DNA of 64,000 nucleotides from Haloferax denitrificans ATCC 35960 (GCF_000337795.1 NZ_AOLP01000001.1:248001-312000), one strand, 5' to 3'. Positions 45,249-55,517 are shown, numbered from the stretch's first letter. Notes: generated from the letters alone by a model not told the origin. Program-made: numbers and translations.

Positions 45249-45992
45249 ATGCAACGACGCACGATTGCACCGATATTCCTCGTCGGCCTCGTCCTCCTCG
45301 CGGGCTGTCTCTCGGCACCCCTGCAGGCGACGACCGACGGCGGCACAGACGCGACGAACGCGACCGACGCGACGACTATCTCCACGACCGGCACCGGCGA
45401 AGTGACCGCCGACGCCGACCTCGCCGTGGTCTCCATCGCCGTGACGACCACCGCCGACTCGGCGGACGAGGCCCGCGGCACCGTCGCCGACGACGTGGCC
45501 GCCGTCCGCGCCGCCCTCACCGACGCCGGCGTCGCCGAGGACGCCATCCAGACGACCGGCTTCAACATCTACCCCGAGTACGACTACAGCGGACAGGAGC
45601 GCGAACTCCTCGGCTACCGCGCCACCCACACCCTCCGCGTTGAGGTCGCCCCCGACCGCGCCGGCGAGGTCATCGACCTCGCGGTCGGTGCCGGTGCCAG
45701 CGAAATCCGCGGCGTCGCCTTCACGCTCACTGACGAGAAGCGCGCCGAACTCCGCGAGGAGGCCCTGACCCGCGCCGTCGACTCCGCGAAGGCCGACGCC
45801 GACGCGGTCGCCAGCGCCTCGGGCCTGACCGTCGCGGGCGTCCACACCGCCACCGTCGGCGGGAGCGCCTCGCCCGGCCCGTACCCGGTCGCCTACGCCG
45901 AGGACGCCGCCCGCGCCTCCGGCTCGACCGAACTCTCTCCCGGCCCCGTGACCGTCTCGGCGACCGTCCAGATGGTCTACGAAGCCGAGTAA
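45249..45992 (+). CDS. SIMPL-domain (DUF541) lipoprotein
   Basis: A 247-residue SIMPL-domain protein. The signal MQRRTIAPIFLVGLVLLAGC ends in a lipobox. The SIMPL core begins ISTTGTGEVTADADLAVVSI, continues with DAIQTTGFNIYPEYDY, and ends TVSATVQMVYEAE. The family forms oligomeric periplasmic rings in some bacteria; its role is unclear. The start is ambiguous: an ATG three codons upstream (45240) is also in frame, but the chosen one gives a standard-length signal peptide. Confidence 0.88.
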   Translation: MQRRTIAPIFLVGLVLLAGCLSAPLQATTDGGTDATNATDATTISTTGTGEVTADADLAVVSIAVTTTADSADEARGTVADDVAAVRAALTDAGVAEDAIQTTGFNIYPEYDYSGQERELLGYRATHTLRVEVAPDRAGEVIDLAVGAGASEIRGVAFTLTDEKRAELREEALTRAVDSAKADADAVASASGLTVAGVHTATVGGSASPGPYPVAYAEDAARASGSTELSPGPVTVSATVQMVYEAE

Positions 45993-46130
45993 GTACTCGC
46001 GCCCCGCTGACCGAACTCGCGGTTCGACCCACCACGCATCCGCTTTCTCCGACACCCACCCCGTAGCCGCGGCTCTCTGGGCTTGCGGCGTGACGAAAAC
46101 GACGGAACTCGAAAATCCGCGTCGATTCGA

Positions 46131-47108
46131 TTACTCGTTGCGCGACGGCGGGATGTCGGGTTCGAACCCGATGGCCTCGACCGCGGCGTCGAGGACGGCC
46201 TCGACGTTCTCGCCCGTCTCGACGCTCATGTAGAGGTCGGCCTCCATGTCCGTCGAGCGGTCGCTCTTGTTACAGACGGTGAGCACCGGGATGTCGCGCT
46301 CTTCGAAGCGCGCTTTCACGGCGTCGCGGAGTTCGAGCTGTGACTCGATGGGGTAGCCGCACGCCCCGCTGGCGTCGGCGACGAAGATGACGGCGTCCGC
46401 GAGGTGTTCGAGGGCGCTCACGGCCTGCCGCTCGATGTCGTTGCGCTCGTCTTCCGGGCGGTCGAGCAGTCCCGGCGTGTCGATAATCTGGTAGCGGATG
46501 CGGTCGCGGTCGAAGTGCCCGATTTGGACGCCCTTCGTCGTGAACGGGTAGCGGGCGATTTCGTTCGACGCGCGGGTCACGTCGTTGACGAACGAGGACT
46601 TGCCGACGTTCGGGTAGCCGGCGACGACGATTGCCGGCTCGTCCGGGCGGATGTCGGGGAGGTCCTTCAGGGCGTCGCGCGCCTCGCCGATGCGGAGCAG
46701 GTCGTCTTCGACCTCCTCGACGACGCTCGCCATGCGGGCGAACGCCTGCTTTCGGTGCTTGCGCGCGAGGTCCGCGTCGGTCTTGCGGAGCTTCGGCTGG
46801 TACTCGCGGGCGATGTTGTCGACCTGCCGGGAGGCCCACATCACTTCCGAGAGGCTCTTTCGGACCTCGTCGACGTCGACGATGGCGTCGGCGAGCTCGT
46901 AGTAGAAGGGGTCGACCGTCCCGAAGTCGGGCCACTCGACGACGACGTTTTCGAGGTTGTCCGAGAGGATGTTCGACGCCGTCTGGAGCATCGACTGCTG
47001 AGCCTCCAACTTGTTCTGCTTCGCTCGCCCCGTGCGCGCGGCCCGCGAGAAGGCCTTGTCGATGAGTTCGTCCGACCGGGGCGTGGTCGGGAGAGACTCG
47101 AAAATCAT
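46131..47108 (-). CDS. NOG1-like ribosome-biogenesis GTPase
   Basis: A 325-residue GTPase of the Obg-HflX/NOG1 branch. An N-terminal helical domain of about 155 residues (MIFESLPTTPRSDELIDKA onward) is followed by the G domain: GYPNVGKSSFVND, DTPGLLDRPED and NKSDRSTD. NOG1 acts in large-subunit assembly in eukaryotes; an archaeal role in ribosome assembly is inferred. Its size is typical of archaeal NOG1, which lacks the long C-terminal part. It is divergent from the DUF5518-like gene. Confidence 0.92.
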   Translation of the reverse strand: MIFESLPTTPRSDELIDKAFSRAARTGRAKQNKLEAQQSMLQTASNILSDNLENVVVEWPDFGTVDPFYYELADAIVDVDEVRKSLSEVMWASRQVDNIAREYQPKLRKTDADLARKHRKQAFARMASVVEEVEDDLLRIGEARDALKDLPDIRPDEPAIVVAGYPNVGKSSFVNDVTRASNEIARYPFTTKGVQIGHFDRDRIRYQIIDTPGLLDRPEDERNDIERQAVSALEHLADAVIFVADASGACGYPIESQLELRDAVKARFEERDIPVLTVCNKSDRSTDMEADLYMSVETGENVEAVLDAAVEAIGFEPDIPPSRNE

Positions 47109-47333
47109 TGCAGTCCGCTACATGGCCGAGCCGTAAAAGCGCGTCCGTTTGGGGCTCGGCGCTTCGAGCGGGGGATTCGCCGTGCAGGTCTCCCGCACGG
47201 TTCGACCGGAAGCGAAGGGGTCGCGGGCGACCGGCGCGCGGGCGCTGACGGACGCGAACGGACGCGGACCGCCAAACCGTCAACCCCCGCGACCGCCACG
47301 AAGTTCTTGACCGCCCGCGGCCTACCTCGACCC

Positions 47334-47696
47334 ATGACTGACTGGAAAGCGGTCGCCGTCGGCTTCGTCGTCATCGTCGTCGTCGGCACGGGCGGGCTCG
47401 CGCTCCCCGTCGTCGGCCAAATCGGCGCGGGCCTGCTCGGCGGCTTCGCGGCGGGCTACCTCGCGGGCGGCACGCTCGGTAACGGCGCGTGGAACGGTCT
47501 CGTCGCGGGCTCTATCTCGGGTGTCGTCGTGACGCTCTTCGCGGCGCTCCTCGGGAGTCTCCTCGGACTCGCCGGCGGCCCGCTGGGCGGCCTCCTCGGC
47601 GGCGTCGGCGTCCTCGTCGCGGGCGTCATCTTGACGCTCGTCTTCGCAATCGACAGCGCCATCGCCGGGGCCGTCGGCGCGTGGGTGAAGGGCTGA
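47334..47696 (+). CDS. Four-helix glycine-rich membrane protein (DUF5518-like)
   Basis: A 120-residue membrane protein starting MTDWKAVAVGFVVIVVVGTG. It has four hydrophobic helices and Gly-rich packing segments such as GGFAAGYLAGGTLGNGAWNG and GGPLGGLLGGVGV. I recall this pattern as DUF5518, found in many haloarchaea. Some Gly-zipper proteins of this kind form membrane channels or stress proteins, but nothing specific is visible. It is convergent with tsr3. Confidence 0.8.
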   Translation: MTDWKAVAVGFVVIVVVGTGGLALPVVGQIGAGLLGGFAAGYLAGGTLGNGAWNGLVAGSISGVVVTLFAALLGSLLGLAGGPLGGLLGGVGVLVAGVILTLVFAIDSAIAGAVGAWVKG

Positions 47697-47741
47697 GGCT
47701 GAGCTGAATCTGAGGCGGAGGTTGGAGGGCGTCGCAACGGG

Positions 47742-48239
47742 CTACTCGCCGCGTTCGAGGTACTCCCGCTGAATCTCGACGACCTCGGTCGAATCCGCGC
47801 ACTCCGAGTACCGGCGGAGCGGCTCCTCGTTGAGTTCGAGGAACGTGTGCCCCCAGTTGAACTTCGAGAGCACGTCTTCGGCCCGCGTTTTCTCGCCGAA
47901 GATGACGAGCGCGGCGGCTATCGCCTCGACGGTCGTCAGTTGCATCGGCCGGCCGAAGTTCACGGGGTTGGCGGCGACGAGATACGGGAGCGCGCGGTGC
48001 TCGCCGGGGAGCGAGAACATGGCCTCGCCGGCCGACTCCCACGAGCAGTCGAGCGCGACGAGCGCGCCCGTGTCCGCGTCGGCTGGCGACAGCGCCCTGT
48101 CGGCGTGGGGGTTGAGCACGACGCCGTAGGGGGTCTCGCGGTCGGAGCCGTGGAGGGCGGCCATGTCGAAGCGTTCGAGCTTCTTCGCCGTGCACTTCTT
48201 CGGGTCGTCGTCGCCCTCGTATCGAACGTGCAGGTCCAC
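47742..48239 (-). CDS. tsr3: 16S rRNA aminocarboxypropyltransferase (Tsr3/DUF367)
   Basis: A 165-residue Tsr3 that transfers the aminocarboxypropyl group from SAM to a 16S rRNA pseudouridine derivative. The family pattern is clear: [13 protein letters not shown] near the start, [55 protein letters not shown] and [11 protein letters not shown]. The start is GTG at 48239 ([11 protein letters not shown]); a longer antisense reading continues to 50072 but is not coding. It is divergent from the SnoaL-like gene. Confidence 0.92.
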   Translation of the reverse strand: MDLHVRYEGDDDPKKCTAKKLERFDMAALHGSDRETPYGVVLNPHADRALSPADADTGALVALDCSWESAGEAMFSLPGEHRALPYLVAANPVNFGRPMQLTTVEAIAAALVIFGEKTRAEDVLSKFNWGHTFLELNEEPLRRYSECADSTEVVEIQREYLERGE

Positions 48240-48359
48240 ACCCGGGGTACGCGACTGGCAGAGAAAAGCGTCCCGAACGCGGTGTCGGCGCACGCGAGGG
48301 GTTCGAGGGGCGAGGCGAACCGGCGTCGGATTCTTCCCGTCGGCCGACGAAGAAAGCGC

Positions 48360-48713
48360 GTGCATCCCGACGCGACGTATCTGGCCCGGCAGTACTACAC
48401 GGCGCTCGACCACCACGGATACGACATGCTTCGGAACATCCTCGAACCGGGGTTCGTCCAGCACCGCGGCGACATGACGCTCTCGGGGCGCGAGGAGTTC
48501 GTCTCGTTCATGCGCGACGACAGGCCGCAGAAGGACACGCGACACGTCATCGAGCGCTACATCCAGTCGAAGTCCGACGACGAAATCGTCGTCCGCGGCC
48601 ACCTCGAAGACCGCGACGGCGACGAGCTGTTCGTCTTTCTCGACCGGTTTCGGGCGCGGGACGGGAAGCTCTCGGAGCTGAAGACGTTCGTCAAGTCGTC
48701 GACGGCGAACTGA
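48360..48713 (+). CDS. SnoaL/NTF2-like small protein
   Basis: A 117-residue protein starting at [23 protein letters not shown] in form. It has the NTF2-like order of helix, then [23 protein letters not shown], then a beta sheet ([20 protein letters not shown], then [16 protein letters not shown]). The fold is used for many ligand-binding or small enzyme tasks; no catalytic Asp/His pair can be asserted. The reading upstream of 48360 overlaps tsr3 antisense and was excluded. It converges on serS. Confidence 0.75.
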   Translation: MHPDATYLARQYYTALDHHGYDMLRNILEPGFVQHRGDMTLSGREEFVSFMRDDRPQKDTRHVIERYIQSKSDDEIVVRGHLEDRDGDELFVFLDRFRARDGKLSELKTFVKSSTAN

Positions 48714-48796
48714 CGGGAGGAGACGCGGGAAACAGAGAGACAGGGAGCGAAAGAAGCGAGAGAAACGAAACGCGCGTGGCGGCGCGGGTCGGTCGC

Positions 48797-50182
48797 TCAG
48801 TCCTTCTTGCCGGCACCGACGGCGGCCTCGCCGACCGGCTCGTGGCCCTCGATGACCTCGCGGCCGCCCATGTAGGGCTGGAGCGGTTCGGGCACGTCGA
48901 CCGTGCCGTCCTCGTTCTGGTAGTATTCGAGGAGCGCGACCATGACGCGGCCGACGGCCGTGCCCGAGGCGTTGAGCGTGTGGAGGTACTCCGCCGACTC
49001 GTGGCGCTCGGGGCGGTAGCGGAGACCGGCGCGGCGCGCCTGGAAGTCCTCGAAGTTCGAGGCCGACGACACTTCCAGCCAGCGGCCGCCGAGGTCCTCG
49101 GGGCCGTCCTCGGACTCCGTCCCGGGGGCCCACACTTCGAGGTCGTAGGTCTTCGCCGACGCGAAGGTGAGGTCGCCGGTGCAAAGCGAGAGGACGCGGT
49201 ACGGCAGGCCGAGTCGGTCGAGCACTTCGGCGGCCTCGTCGACGAGCGCTTCGAGCCGGTCGTACGACTCCTCTGGCTCGACGAAGTTGACGAGTTCGAC
49301 CTTGTTGAACTGGTGGACGCGGACGATGCCGCGGGTCTCGGTGCCGTGTTCGCCCGCCTCGCGCCGGAAGTTCGGCGTGTACGCCTGATGCTTCAGCGGG
49401 AGGTCGTCCTTCAGGAGAATCTCGTCGCGGTACATGTTCGTCACCGGGACCTCCGCGGTGGGACAGAGCCACAGGTCGTCGTCCTCGTAGTTCTCGGTCT
49501 CCGAGCCGCCGATGCGGTAGGCGTCCTCGGCGAACTTCGGGAGCTGACCGGTGCCCTCCATCGAGGTGGTCTTGACCGGAATCGGCGGGAACAGGTCGAC
49601 GTACTCCTGTTCGCGGTGCACGTCGAGCATGAACTGCACGAGCGCGTGTTCGAGCATCGCGCCCTCGCCTTTCAGGAAGTAGAATCCCGAGCCGGTGGTC
49701 TTGGCCGCGCGACCCTCGTCGATGATGTCGAGTTCCTCGCCGAGGTCGTAGTGCGGCGTCACCTCGTCGGGAAGCTCGCGGCGGTCGTCGAAGCCGACGC
49801 GGCGGACCTCCTCGTTGTCGGCCTCGTCGGCCCCGACGGGGACCGACTCGTGGGGGAGGTTCGGAAGCTCCATGAGCGCCTCGTCGAGTTCCGCTTCGAG
49901 TTCGTCGGCGCGGGCTTCGAGCTCCTGTAGCTCCGTCTTGAGTTCGCCCGAGCGGTCGATGGCCGCCTGCGCCTCCTCGTCTTTGCCCTCCTGTTTCAGC
50001 TGGCCGATCTTCTGGCTGACCTCGTTGCGCTCGTGGCGGAGGTCGTCGCCTTCGGCCTTCAGCGAGCGCCACTCGTCGTACACGTCGAGGACGCGGTCGA
50101 TGTCCACGCCCTCCATGTTGCGGGCGGCGAGCGCGTCGCGAACTCGCTCCGGTTCGTCGCGGAGCAGTTGCCTGTCAATCAT
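48797..50182 (-). CDS. serS: Seryl-tRNA synthetase
   Basis: A 461-residue bacterial-type class II seryl-tRNA synthetase. The N-terminal coiled-coil arm (about residues 30-105, [20 protein letters not shown]) contacts the long arm of tRNA-Ser. Motif 2 is [20 protein letters not shown] and motif 3 contains [16 protein letters not shown]. It charges tRNA-Ser, and tRNA-Sec where present. It is a single gene; its start faces the DASS transporter's 3' end 177 bases away. Confidence 0.95.
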   Translation of the reverse strand: MIDRQLLRDEPERVRDALAARNMEGVDIDRVLDVYDEWRSLKAEGDDLRHERNEVSQKIGQLKQEGKDEEAQAAIDRSGELKTELQELEARADELEAELDEALMELPNLPHESVPVGADEADNEEVRRVGFDDRRELPDEVTPHYDLGEELDIIDEGRAAKTTGSGFYFLKGEGAMLEHALVQFMLDVHREQEYVDLFPPIPVKTTSMEGTGQLPKFAEDAYRIGGSETENYEDDDLWLCPTAEVPVTNMYRDEILLKDDLPLKHQAYTPNFRREAGEHGTETRGIVRVHQFNKVELVNFVEPEESYDRLEALVDEAAEVLDRLGLPYRVLSLCTGDLTFASAKTYDLEVWAPGTESEDGPEDLGGRWLEVSSASNFEDFQARRAGLRYRPERHESAEYLHTLNASGTAVGRVMVALLEYYQNEDGTVDVPEPLQPYMGGREVIEGHEPVGEAAVGAGKKD

Positions 50183-50359
50183 TGGGCTGTGGTTTCCGGG
50201 CGGGCGGGAAAATCGTATCGCATCGCCGAGGGGCGGGGGCGAGAACGCGGCGGGAGAGCGCGACGAATCAGCGTCGGAGAAACGGGACGAAACGGCGTCG
50301 AACGGACGCGACTGAACCGCGGTGAGAGCGGCCGCCGCGGTCGGGAGCCGACGGACCGA

Positions 50360-51928
50360 CTACCAGAGGAACGCCGGCCAGACGAACTGGAAGAGGAACC
50401 AGATGAGGATGGTCAGGACGCCGGTCATCACGACGTTGAGGACGGTCCCCGCCCGCATCATGTGCGACTGCTTGATGTGGCCGCTCCCGAAGACGATGGC
50501 GTTCGGGGGCGTCGCCACCGGGAGCGCGAACGCGAACGAGGCCGCGATGGCTCCGCTGACCGCGAGGAACACCGCCGCGGAGACCTCGGTGAGGCCGAGC
50601 GTCGCCGCGAAGATGCTCCCGATGCCGATGAGCACGGGGACGATGATGGTCGCCGTCGCGGTGTTCGAGGTCATCTCCGTGAGGAAGATGACGAGGAGGA
50701 CGATAGCGCCGACGACGAGGATGATGGGCGCGCCGGTCAGAGAGCCGAAGACGGCCTCGGCGAGCCACCGCGTCGCGCCCGTGGAGGCGAACGCGTCGGC
50801 CAGCGAGATGCCGCCGCCGAAGAGGAGAATCGTCCCCCAGTCGATGTCGGCCAGTTCGTCCCACTCCATCGTGTCCGCGAGGACGAGCGCCGGGATGGAG
50901 ACCATCCCGACCATCACGTAGTACAGGAGGCCCTGATGGCCCTCGACGCCGAGGAGCGTCATCCCCTCACCGGTGCCGAACAGGGTGTTGAACACCGGGT
51001 CAGAGAGGACGCCCTCGAACGCGAGGTCGAGGCCGCCGACGACCCACAGCCCGGCGGTGGCGGCGAAGATGTACGCGACGCGGCGGCCGCGGGTCGAGAG
51101 CGCGCCCTCCTCGGCGAGGTACTCGCGCGCCTGTTCGCGGGCCCCCTCCACGTCGTCGACCTCGGGCGGGTAGAACCGGAACGTGAGGAGGTACCAGACG
51201 ATGGGGAGGGTGATGGCGACGATTGGGAGGCCGACGAGGAGCCACTCGGCGAAGCCGATGTCGTAGCCGAGCAACGCGTTGAGCTGGGTGGCGACGACCG
51301 CGTTCGGGGGCGTGCCGATGAGGGTGCCGACCCCGCCGACGCTCGCGGCGTAGGCGGTGCCGAGGAGCGTCGCTATCTGCATGTTCGAGAAGGAGCCCTC
51401 AGTGGCGTCGGCCTCGTAGACCTCGTCGCGGCCGAGCACCTGCGCGAGGACGCCGAGCGCGATGGGCGTCATCATCGCCGTCGTCGCGGTGTTCGAGACC
51501 CACATCGACAGGAACGCCGTGGCGAGCATGATGGCGAGGATGAGCCGCCGCGGCGACGACCCCATGACGGCCATGAGCCACAGCGCGATGCGGCGGTCGA
51601 TGTTGTACTTCTGGAGCGCGTTCGCCAGCATGAAGCCGGCGATAAAGAGGAAGATGAGGTGGTCGGCGAAGCCGGCGAGCGCCGGGTCGATGTCGCCGTA
51701 GACGCCGTACGCCGTGAGCAACACCGGTATCGACAGCGCCGTCACCGCGAGGGGAAGCGCGCCGGACACCCAGAGGATGCCGGCGAACACCATCGTCGCT
51801 AATGCGTACTGTCCCCGCGTCGAAAGCCCCTCGAGCGACGGCCCGAAGGCCAGCGCGAGGGACGCGACGAGGGCGAGTGTGAAGACGGCAAATCGTCCGC
51901 GAGCAGTCTTTGTAACACCGCGTATCAT
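50360..51928 (-). CDS. DASS/SLC13-family sodium:dicarboxylate symporter-like transporter
   Basis: A 522-residue transporter with about 11-12 helices. The two SNT sodium/substrate signatures are in place: SNTATTAMMTPIA at S145-N146-T147 and SNTATATIIVPV at S421-N422-T423. Other typical stretches are TLIGTPPNAVVATQL and ATPPNAIVFGSGHIKQS. An acidic cytoplasmic loop near residues 255-280 is predicted. Substrates in this family are dicarboxylates, citrate or sulfate; none can be assigned. The AT-rich sequence upstream, with a CTATC/GATAG inverted repeat near 51948-51963, probably holds the promoter. Confidence 0.9.
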   Translation of the reverse strand: MIRGVTKTARGRFAVFTLALVASLALAFGPSLEGLSTRGQYALATMVFAGILWVSGALPLAVTALSIPVLLTAYGVYGDIDPALAGFADHLIFLFIAGFMLANALQKYNIDRRIALWLMAVMGSSPRRLILAIMLATAFLSMWVSNTATTAMMTPIALGVLAQVLGRDEVYEADATEGSFSNMQIATLLGTAYAASVGGVGTLIGTPPNAVVATQLNALLGYDIGFAEWLLVGLPIVAITLPIVWYLLTFRFYPPEVDDVEGAREQAREYLAEEGALSTRGRRVAYIFAATAGLWVVGGLDLAFEGVLSDPVFNTLFGTGEGMTLLGVEGHQGLLYYVMVGMVSIPALVLADTMEWDELADIDWGTILLFGGGISLADAFASTGATRWLAEAVFGSLTGAPIILVVGAIVLLVIFLTEMTSNTATATIIVPVLIGIGSIFAATLGLTEVSAAVFLAVSGAIAASFAFALPVATPPNAIVFGSGHIKQSHMMRAGTVLNVVMTGVLTILIWFLFQFVWPAFLW

Positions 51929-52068
51929 TGATACACGCTATCTCTAACGATAGTCTTACTTAATTATTTTCAATACGGTAGCGAATGGCGGTATATCGGT
52001 GTCGACAGCCGCGTTCCCGTCGGAATCGGCAGGCGGAAGCGAGATTCGGCGTCGCGTCTCGGGGAGAG

Positions 52069-52329
52069 TTAAAAGTGTTCGACGAGCGTGCGGACCTGTC
52101 GGTCGTCGAGTTCCGCGGCGTACAGCGAGAGCAGGGCGCGGCGGCGCGACCGCGAGAGGCCGCGGCTCCCGGATTCGAGCATGGAGACGTGCGCCTGCAT
52201 GAGGTCGTCGACGGCGCGCTCGACGGCCCGCTGGTTGTAGCCGGCGGCGACTCTGAGCAGTCGCCACGCCATCGGCGAGACGTCCGCGATGTCGACGTCC
52301 GGGAGCGGGTCGCCGCCCTGTTCGGACAT
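52069..52329 (-). CDS. Small Xre-like helix-turn-helix protein
   Basis: An 86-residue protein starting MSEQGGDPLPDVDIADVSPM. The helix WRLLRVAAGYNQRAVERAVD is followed by AHVSMLESGSRGLSRSRRR, which reads as a Cro/C1-type HTH with the second helix at MQAHVSMLESG. It is likely a DNA-binding regulator of about one domain. Target unknown. It is divergent from the MBL hydrolase gene, 84 bases away. Confidence 0.75.
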   Translation of the reverse strand: MSEQGGDPLPDVDIADVSPMAWRLLRVAAGYNQRAVERAVDDLMQAHVSMLESGSRGLSRSRRRALLSLYAAELDDRQVRTLVEHF

Positions 52330-52413
52330 GGGGACGGCTTTGCAGTCGCCCGTAATCAACGTGGGGGGTCGGGGCGACCGAACGCTTTTCTTCCCCGGAG
52401 ACGGCCGTCAACT

Positions 52414-53322
52414 ATGGCTATTGGCGACGTCGAACCCGTCCCGGACAGCACGGACCTCTACTACGTCGACACCGGCATGTACGAGGTGGAGAAGTACGGC
52501 TCGGTCTACCTCGTCGACGCCGAGAGGCCGGCGCTCGTCGACACCGGCATCGCCGCCGACAGGGAGGCGGTCTTCGGGATGCTCGACGAGGTCGGCGTCG
52601 ACGACCTCGCGTACGTCCTGCCGACGCACGTCCACCTCGACCACGCGGGCGGCGCGGGCTACCTCGCCGAGCGCTACCCCGACGCGACCGTCATGACCCA
52701 CGAACTCGGCGCGCCGCACCTCGTGGACCCCTCGCGGCTCATCGAGGGCACGAAGGCGGCCGTCGAAGACCAGTGGCGGTTCTACGACGAACCGCTTCCC
52801 ATCGAGGAAGACCGCGTCGAGGGCCTCACCGACGGCGACGAAATCGACCTCGGCGACCGGACGCTCACGGTCCACCACGCGCCCGGCCACGCGCCGCATC
52901 AGGTGATGTTCCACGACGACGGCGACGACGCGCTGTTCGTCGGCGACGCGCTCGGCATCTGGGAGCCGCGGTCGCGGACGCTCCGACAGACCTCGCCGCC
53001 CTCGCAGTTCCACCTCCAGAAGGCGCTCGACGACGTGCGGACCATCGAGGACATCGACCCCGAGACGGTCTGTTTCGGCCACTTCGGCCCGAGAGCCTTC
53101 GACGCCGACCTCGCGGCGGAGTACAAGCGCGTCCTCGTGGAGTGGGTCGAGGCCATCCGACAGAAGCGCGCGGAACTCGGCGACGACGAGGCCGTCATCG
53201 ACCACTTCGTCGAGCACACCCGGATGGACGAGGTGTGGGGCGCGCGGAAGGCCCGCGACGAGGAACGTCTGAACACCCGCGGCGTGCTCGGCTACCTCGA
53301 CTACGTCGGCGACGACGCGTGA
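52414..53322 (+). CDS. Metallo-beta-lactamase-fold hydrolase
   Basis: A 302-residue MBL-fold enzyme. The metal motif is THVHLDHAGG (HxHxDH), with the later ligands in TVHHAPGHAPHQVMF (His), LFVGDALGIW (Asp) and CFGHFGP (His). It resembles the glyoxalase II/quorum-quencher-like branch without a clear substrate. The C-terminal 70 residues form an extra helical part. It is transcribed alone, 99 bases ahead of the acyl-CoA ligase, which has its own promoter. Confidence 0.88.
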   Translation: MAIGDVEPVPDSTDLYYVDTGMYEVEKYGSVYLVDAERPALVDTGIAADREAVFGMLDEVGVDDLAYVLPTHVHLDHAGGAGYLAERYPDATVMTHELGAPHLVDPSRLIEGTKAAVEDQWRFYDEPLPIEEDRVEGLTDGDEIDLGDRTLTVHHAPGHAPHQVMFHDDGDDALFVGDALGIWEPRSRTLRQTSPPSQFHLQKALDDVRTIEDIDPETVCFGHFGPRAFDADLAAEYKRVLVEWVEAIRQKRAELGDDEAVIDHFVEHTRMDEVWGARKARDEERLNTRGVLGYLDYVGDDA

Positions 53323-53390
53323 CGCGACCGGGGTCGCAATCAGCGTTTCCCCGCGGTACCGCGGGCTTTCAACAGACGGCACGTACATAG

Positions 53391-53399
53391 TTTTTAAAT
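53391..53399 (+). promoter_or_regulatory. TATA box for the acyl-CoA ligase gene
   Basis: TTTTTAAAT is centred about 27 bases before the ATG at 53422 and is surrounded by AT-rich sequence. A leaderless transcript is expected. Confidence 0.6.
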
Positions 53400-53421
53400 G
53401 TTGAATTGTTAGTAATAGAAC

Positions 53422-55428
53422 ATGGACTGGCGGGACGCGGAGGCGGCGTTCGACGACCCGGTCATCGAGCGGACGACCCTCCCACGGATGTTCGAGGCGA
53501 GCGCGTCGCGGAACGCCTCGCGAGTCGCACAGCGCTACAAAGGCGGCGTCTACCGGCGGTCGCTGGTCGCCGAGGGCGTCGTCCCGGCGGCTCCCGACGG
53601 CGACTACGCCGACCTGACCTACGAGGAGATGCGGGGCGTCGTCCGCCGCCTCGCGGCCGGGTTCCGCGACCTCGGCATCGAGAGCGCCGACCGGGTGGGC
53701 ATCCTCTCGCACACGCGCATGGAGTGGGCGCAGACCGACTTCGCGGTCCTCGGCGCGGGCGGCGTCGTCACCACGGTCTACACCTCGTCGTCGGAGCGGC
53801 AGGTGCAGTATCTGCTTTCCGACCCCGGGGCAAACGCCGTCGTCGTCGAGAACGAAGAACTACTGGAGCGCGTGCTCGCCGTCGAAGACGAGTTGGACCT
53901 GCGGTTTATCGTCGTCATCGACGAGTACGACGGCCGCGACGACCGCGAGGACGTGCTGACACTCGGCGAGCTGTATCGCCGCGGTGAAGACGTGTACGAC
54001 GAGGCGGCCTACGAGTCGTGGCTTGACGAGCGCGACCCCGAGGACCTCGCCAGCCTCATCTACACCTCGGGGACGACGGGCCGGCCGAAAGGCGTCCGGC
54101 TCACCCACTGGAACTTCCGGTCGAACGTCAACGAGAGCTATCGGCGGTTCGGCCCGCGCCCGGACAAAGGCGACACGCCGGTCATCGGTCCCGACGCGGT
54201 GACGCTTTCGTTCCTGCCGCTGGCGCACGTCTTCGAGCGCATGGCCGGCCACTTCATGATGTTCGCGGCGGGCGCGACCGTCGCCTACGCCGAGAGCCCC
54301 GACACGCTCCGCGAGGACTTCCAACTCGCCCGGCCGACGGTCGGGACGAGCGTCCCTCGCGTGTACGAGAAGCTCTACGACGCGATTCGGACGCAGGCCA
54401 GCGAATCGCCGGCGAAAAAGCGCGTCTTCGAGTGGGCCGTCGGCGTCGGGCAGGCGTACCACACGACCGACGCGCCGGGCTACCTGCTCTCCGCGAAACA
54501 CCGCCTCGCCGACCGCCTCGTGTTCGGGCAGGTGCGCGAGGCGCTCGGCGACAACATCGACTTTTTCATCAGCGGCGGCGGGAGCCTCTCGGCGGAACTG
54601 TGCGCGCTCTACCACGCGATGGGCCTGCCGATTTACGAGGGCTACGGCCTCACCGAAACCTCGCCGGTCATCTCGGTCAACCCCCCAGAGGAGCCGAAAA
54701 TCGGCACCATCGGCTACCCGCTTCGGACCGTCGAGACGGAACTCGACGCGACCGTCGTCGGCGACCGACTCGGCGACGCGGGCGGCGAGGTGGGCGAACT
54801 GCTCGTCCGCGGGCCGAGCGTCACCGAGGGCTACTGGAACGACCCCGAGGAGACCGAGGCGGCGTTCGTCGAGGACGACGAGGGCGAACGCTGGTTCCGC
54901 ACCGGCGACGTGGTCGAACGCCGGCCCGACGGCTACATCGCCTTCCGCGAGCGCGCCAAGCAGATTCTCGTCCTCTCGACGGGGAAGAACGTCGCGCCCG
55001 GTCCCATCGAGGACGCCTTCGCCTCCTCGCCGGTGGTCGAGCAGTGCATGGTCCTCGGCGACGGCCGCAAGTTCGTCTCGGCGCTCATCGTCCCCAGTTT
55101 CGACGGCCTGCGGGAGTGGGCCGACGAGGAGGGTATCGACCTCCCGGACGAGCCGAAAGCCATCTGCCGCGACGACCGGGTGTACGAGCGCATCGAGGCC
55201 GAGGTGGACGCGGCCAACGAGAACTTCGAGTCCTACGAGCGAATCAAGCAGTTCCGCGTCGTCCCCGAGGAGTTCTCCGAGGGCAACGACCTGATGACGC
55301 CGACGATGAAGAAAAAGCGCCGGAACATCCTCGACCGCTACGCCGACGAGGTCTCTCTCATCTACGACGAGGAGCGCCGGGGCGAAACGGAAACGGGGCG
55401 GGGCCGCGAACGGGACGCGACCCAGTGA
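53422..55428 (+). CDS. Long-chain fatty-acid-CoA ligase-type AMP-forming enzyme
   Basis: A 668-residue AMP-binding enzyme of the long-chain acyl-CoA synthetase branch. It activates a carboxylic acid with ATP and couples it to CoA. The adenylate loop is YTSGTTGRPKGVRLTH, the next motif EGYGLTETSPV, then WFRTGDVVERRPDGYIAFRE and the C-terminal lysine region MTPTMKKKRRNILDRY. Similarity to the FadD15/ACSBG-like branch is suggested by length. The neighbourhood (MBL hydrolase, thiolase 2.4 kb away) may relate to fatty-acid use, but it is not an operon. Confidence 0.92.
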   Translation: MDWRDAEAAFDDPVIERTTLPRMFEASASRNASRVAQRYKGGVYRRSLVAEGVVPAAPDGDYADLTYEEMRGVVRRLAAGFRDLGIESADRVGILSHTRMEWAQTDFAVLGAGGVVTTVYTSSSERQVQYLLSDPGANAVVVENEELLERVLAVEDELDLRFIVVIDEYDGRDDREDVLTLGELYRRGEDVYDEAAYESWLDERDPEDLASLIYTSGTTGRPKGVRLTHWNFRSNVNESYRRFGPRPDKGDTPVIGPDAVTLSFLPLAHVFERMAGHFMMFAAGATVAYAESPDTLREDFQLARPTVGTSVPRVYEKLYDAIRTQASESPAKKRVFEWAVGVGQAYHTTDAPGYLLSAKHRLADRLVFGQVREALGDNIDFFISGGGSLSAELCALYHAMGLPIYEGYGLTETSPVISVNPPEEPKIGTIGYPLRTVETELDATVVGDRLGDAGGEVGELLVRGPSVTEGYWNDPEETEAAFVEDDEGERWFRTGDVVERRPDGYIAFRERAKQILVLSTGKNVAPGPIEDAFASSPVVEQCMVLGDGRKFVSALIVPSFDGLREWADEEGIDLPDEPKAICRDDRVYERIEAEVDAANENFESYERIKQFRVVPEEFSEGNDLMTPTMKKKRRNILDRYADEVSLIYDEERRGETETGRGRERDATQ

Positions 55429-55508
55429 AATCTGACAGACTAAACTTTTTTGGGATTTTTGCGGCCATACGTATCCACAAGACCGCGGAAATACCGCCCG
55501 AGATGTAT

Positions 55509-55517
55509 GGTTTTATC
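55509..55517 (+). promoter_or_regulatory. TATA box for the antiporter gene
   Basis: GGTTTTATC is centred 30 bases before the ATG at 55543, so the transcript probably begins at that ATG rather than at the GTG at 55558. Confidence 0.5.

Noticed and set aside
46146-46162. GGGTTCGAACCC-like T-loop segment
   Set aside because: It lies inside the NOG1-like coding sequence and no cloverleaf can be built.
47742-50072. Long minus-strand reading that would extend tsr3 back across serS
   Set aside because: SerRS is certain in another frame. The Tsr3 family begins at the GTG at 48239.
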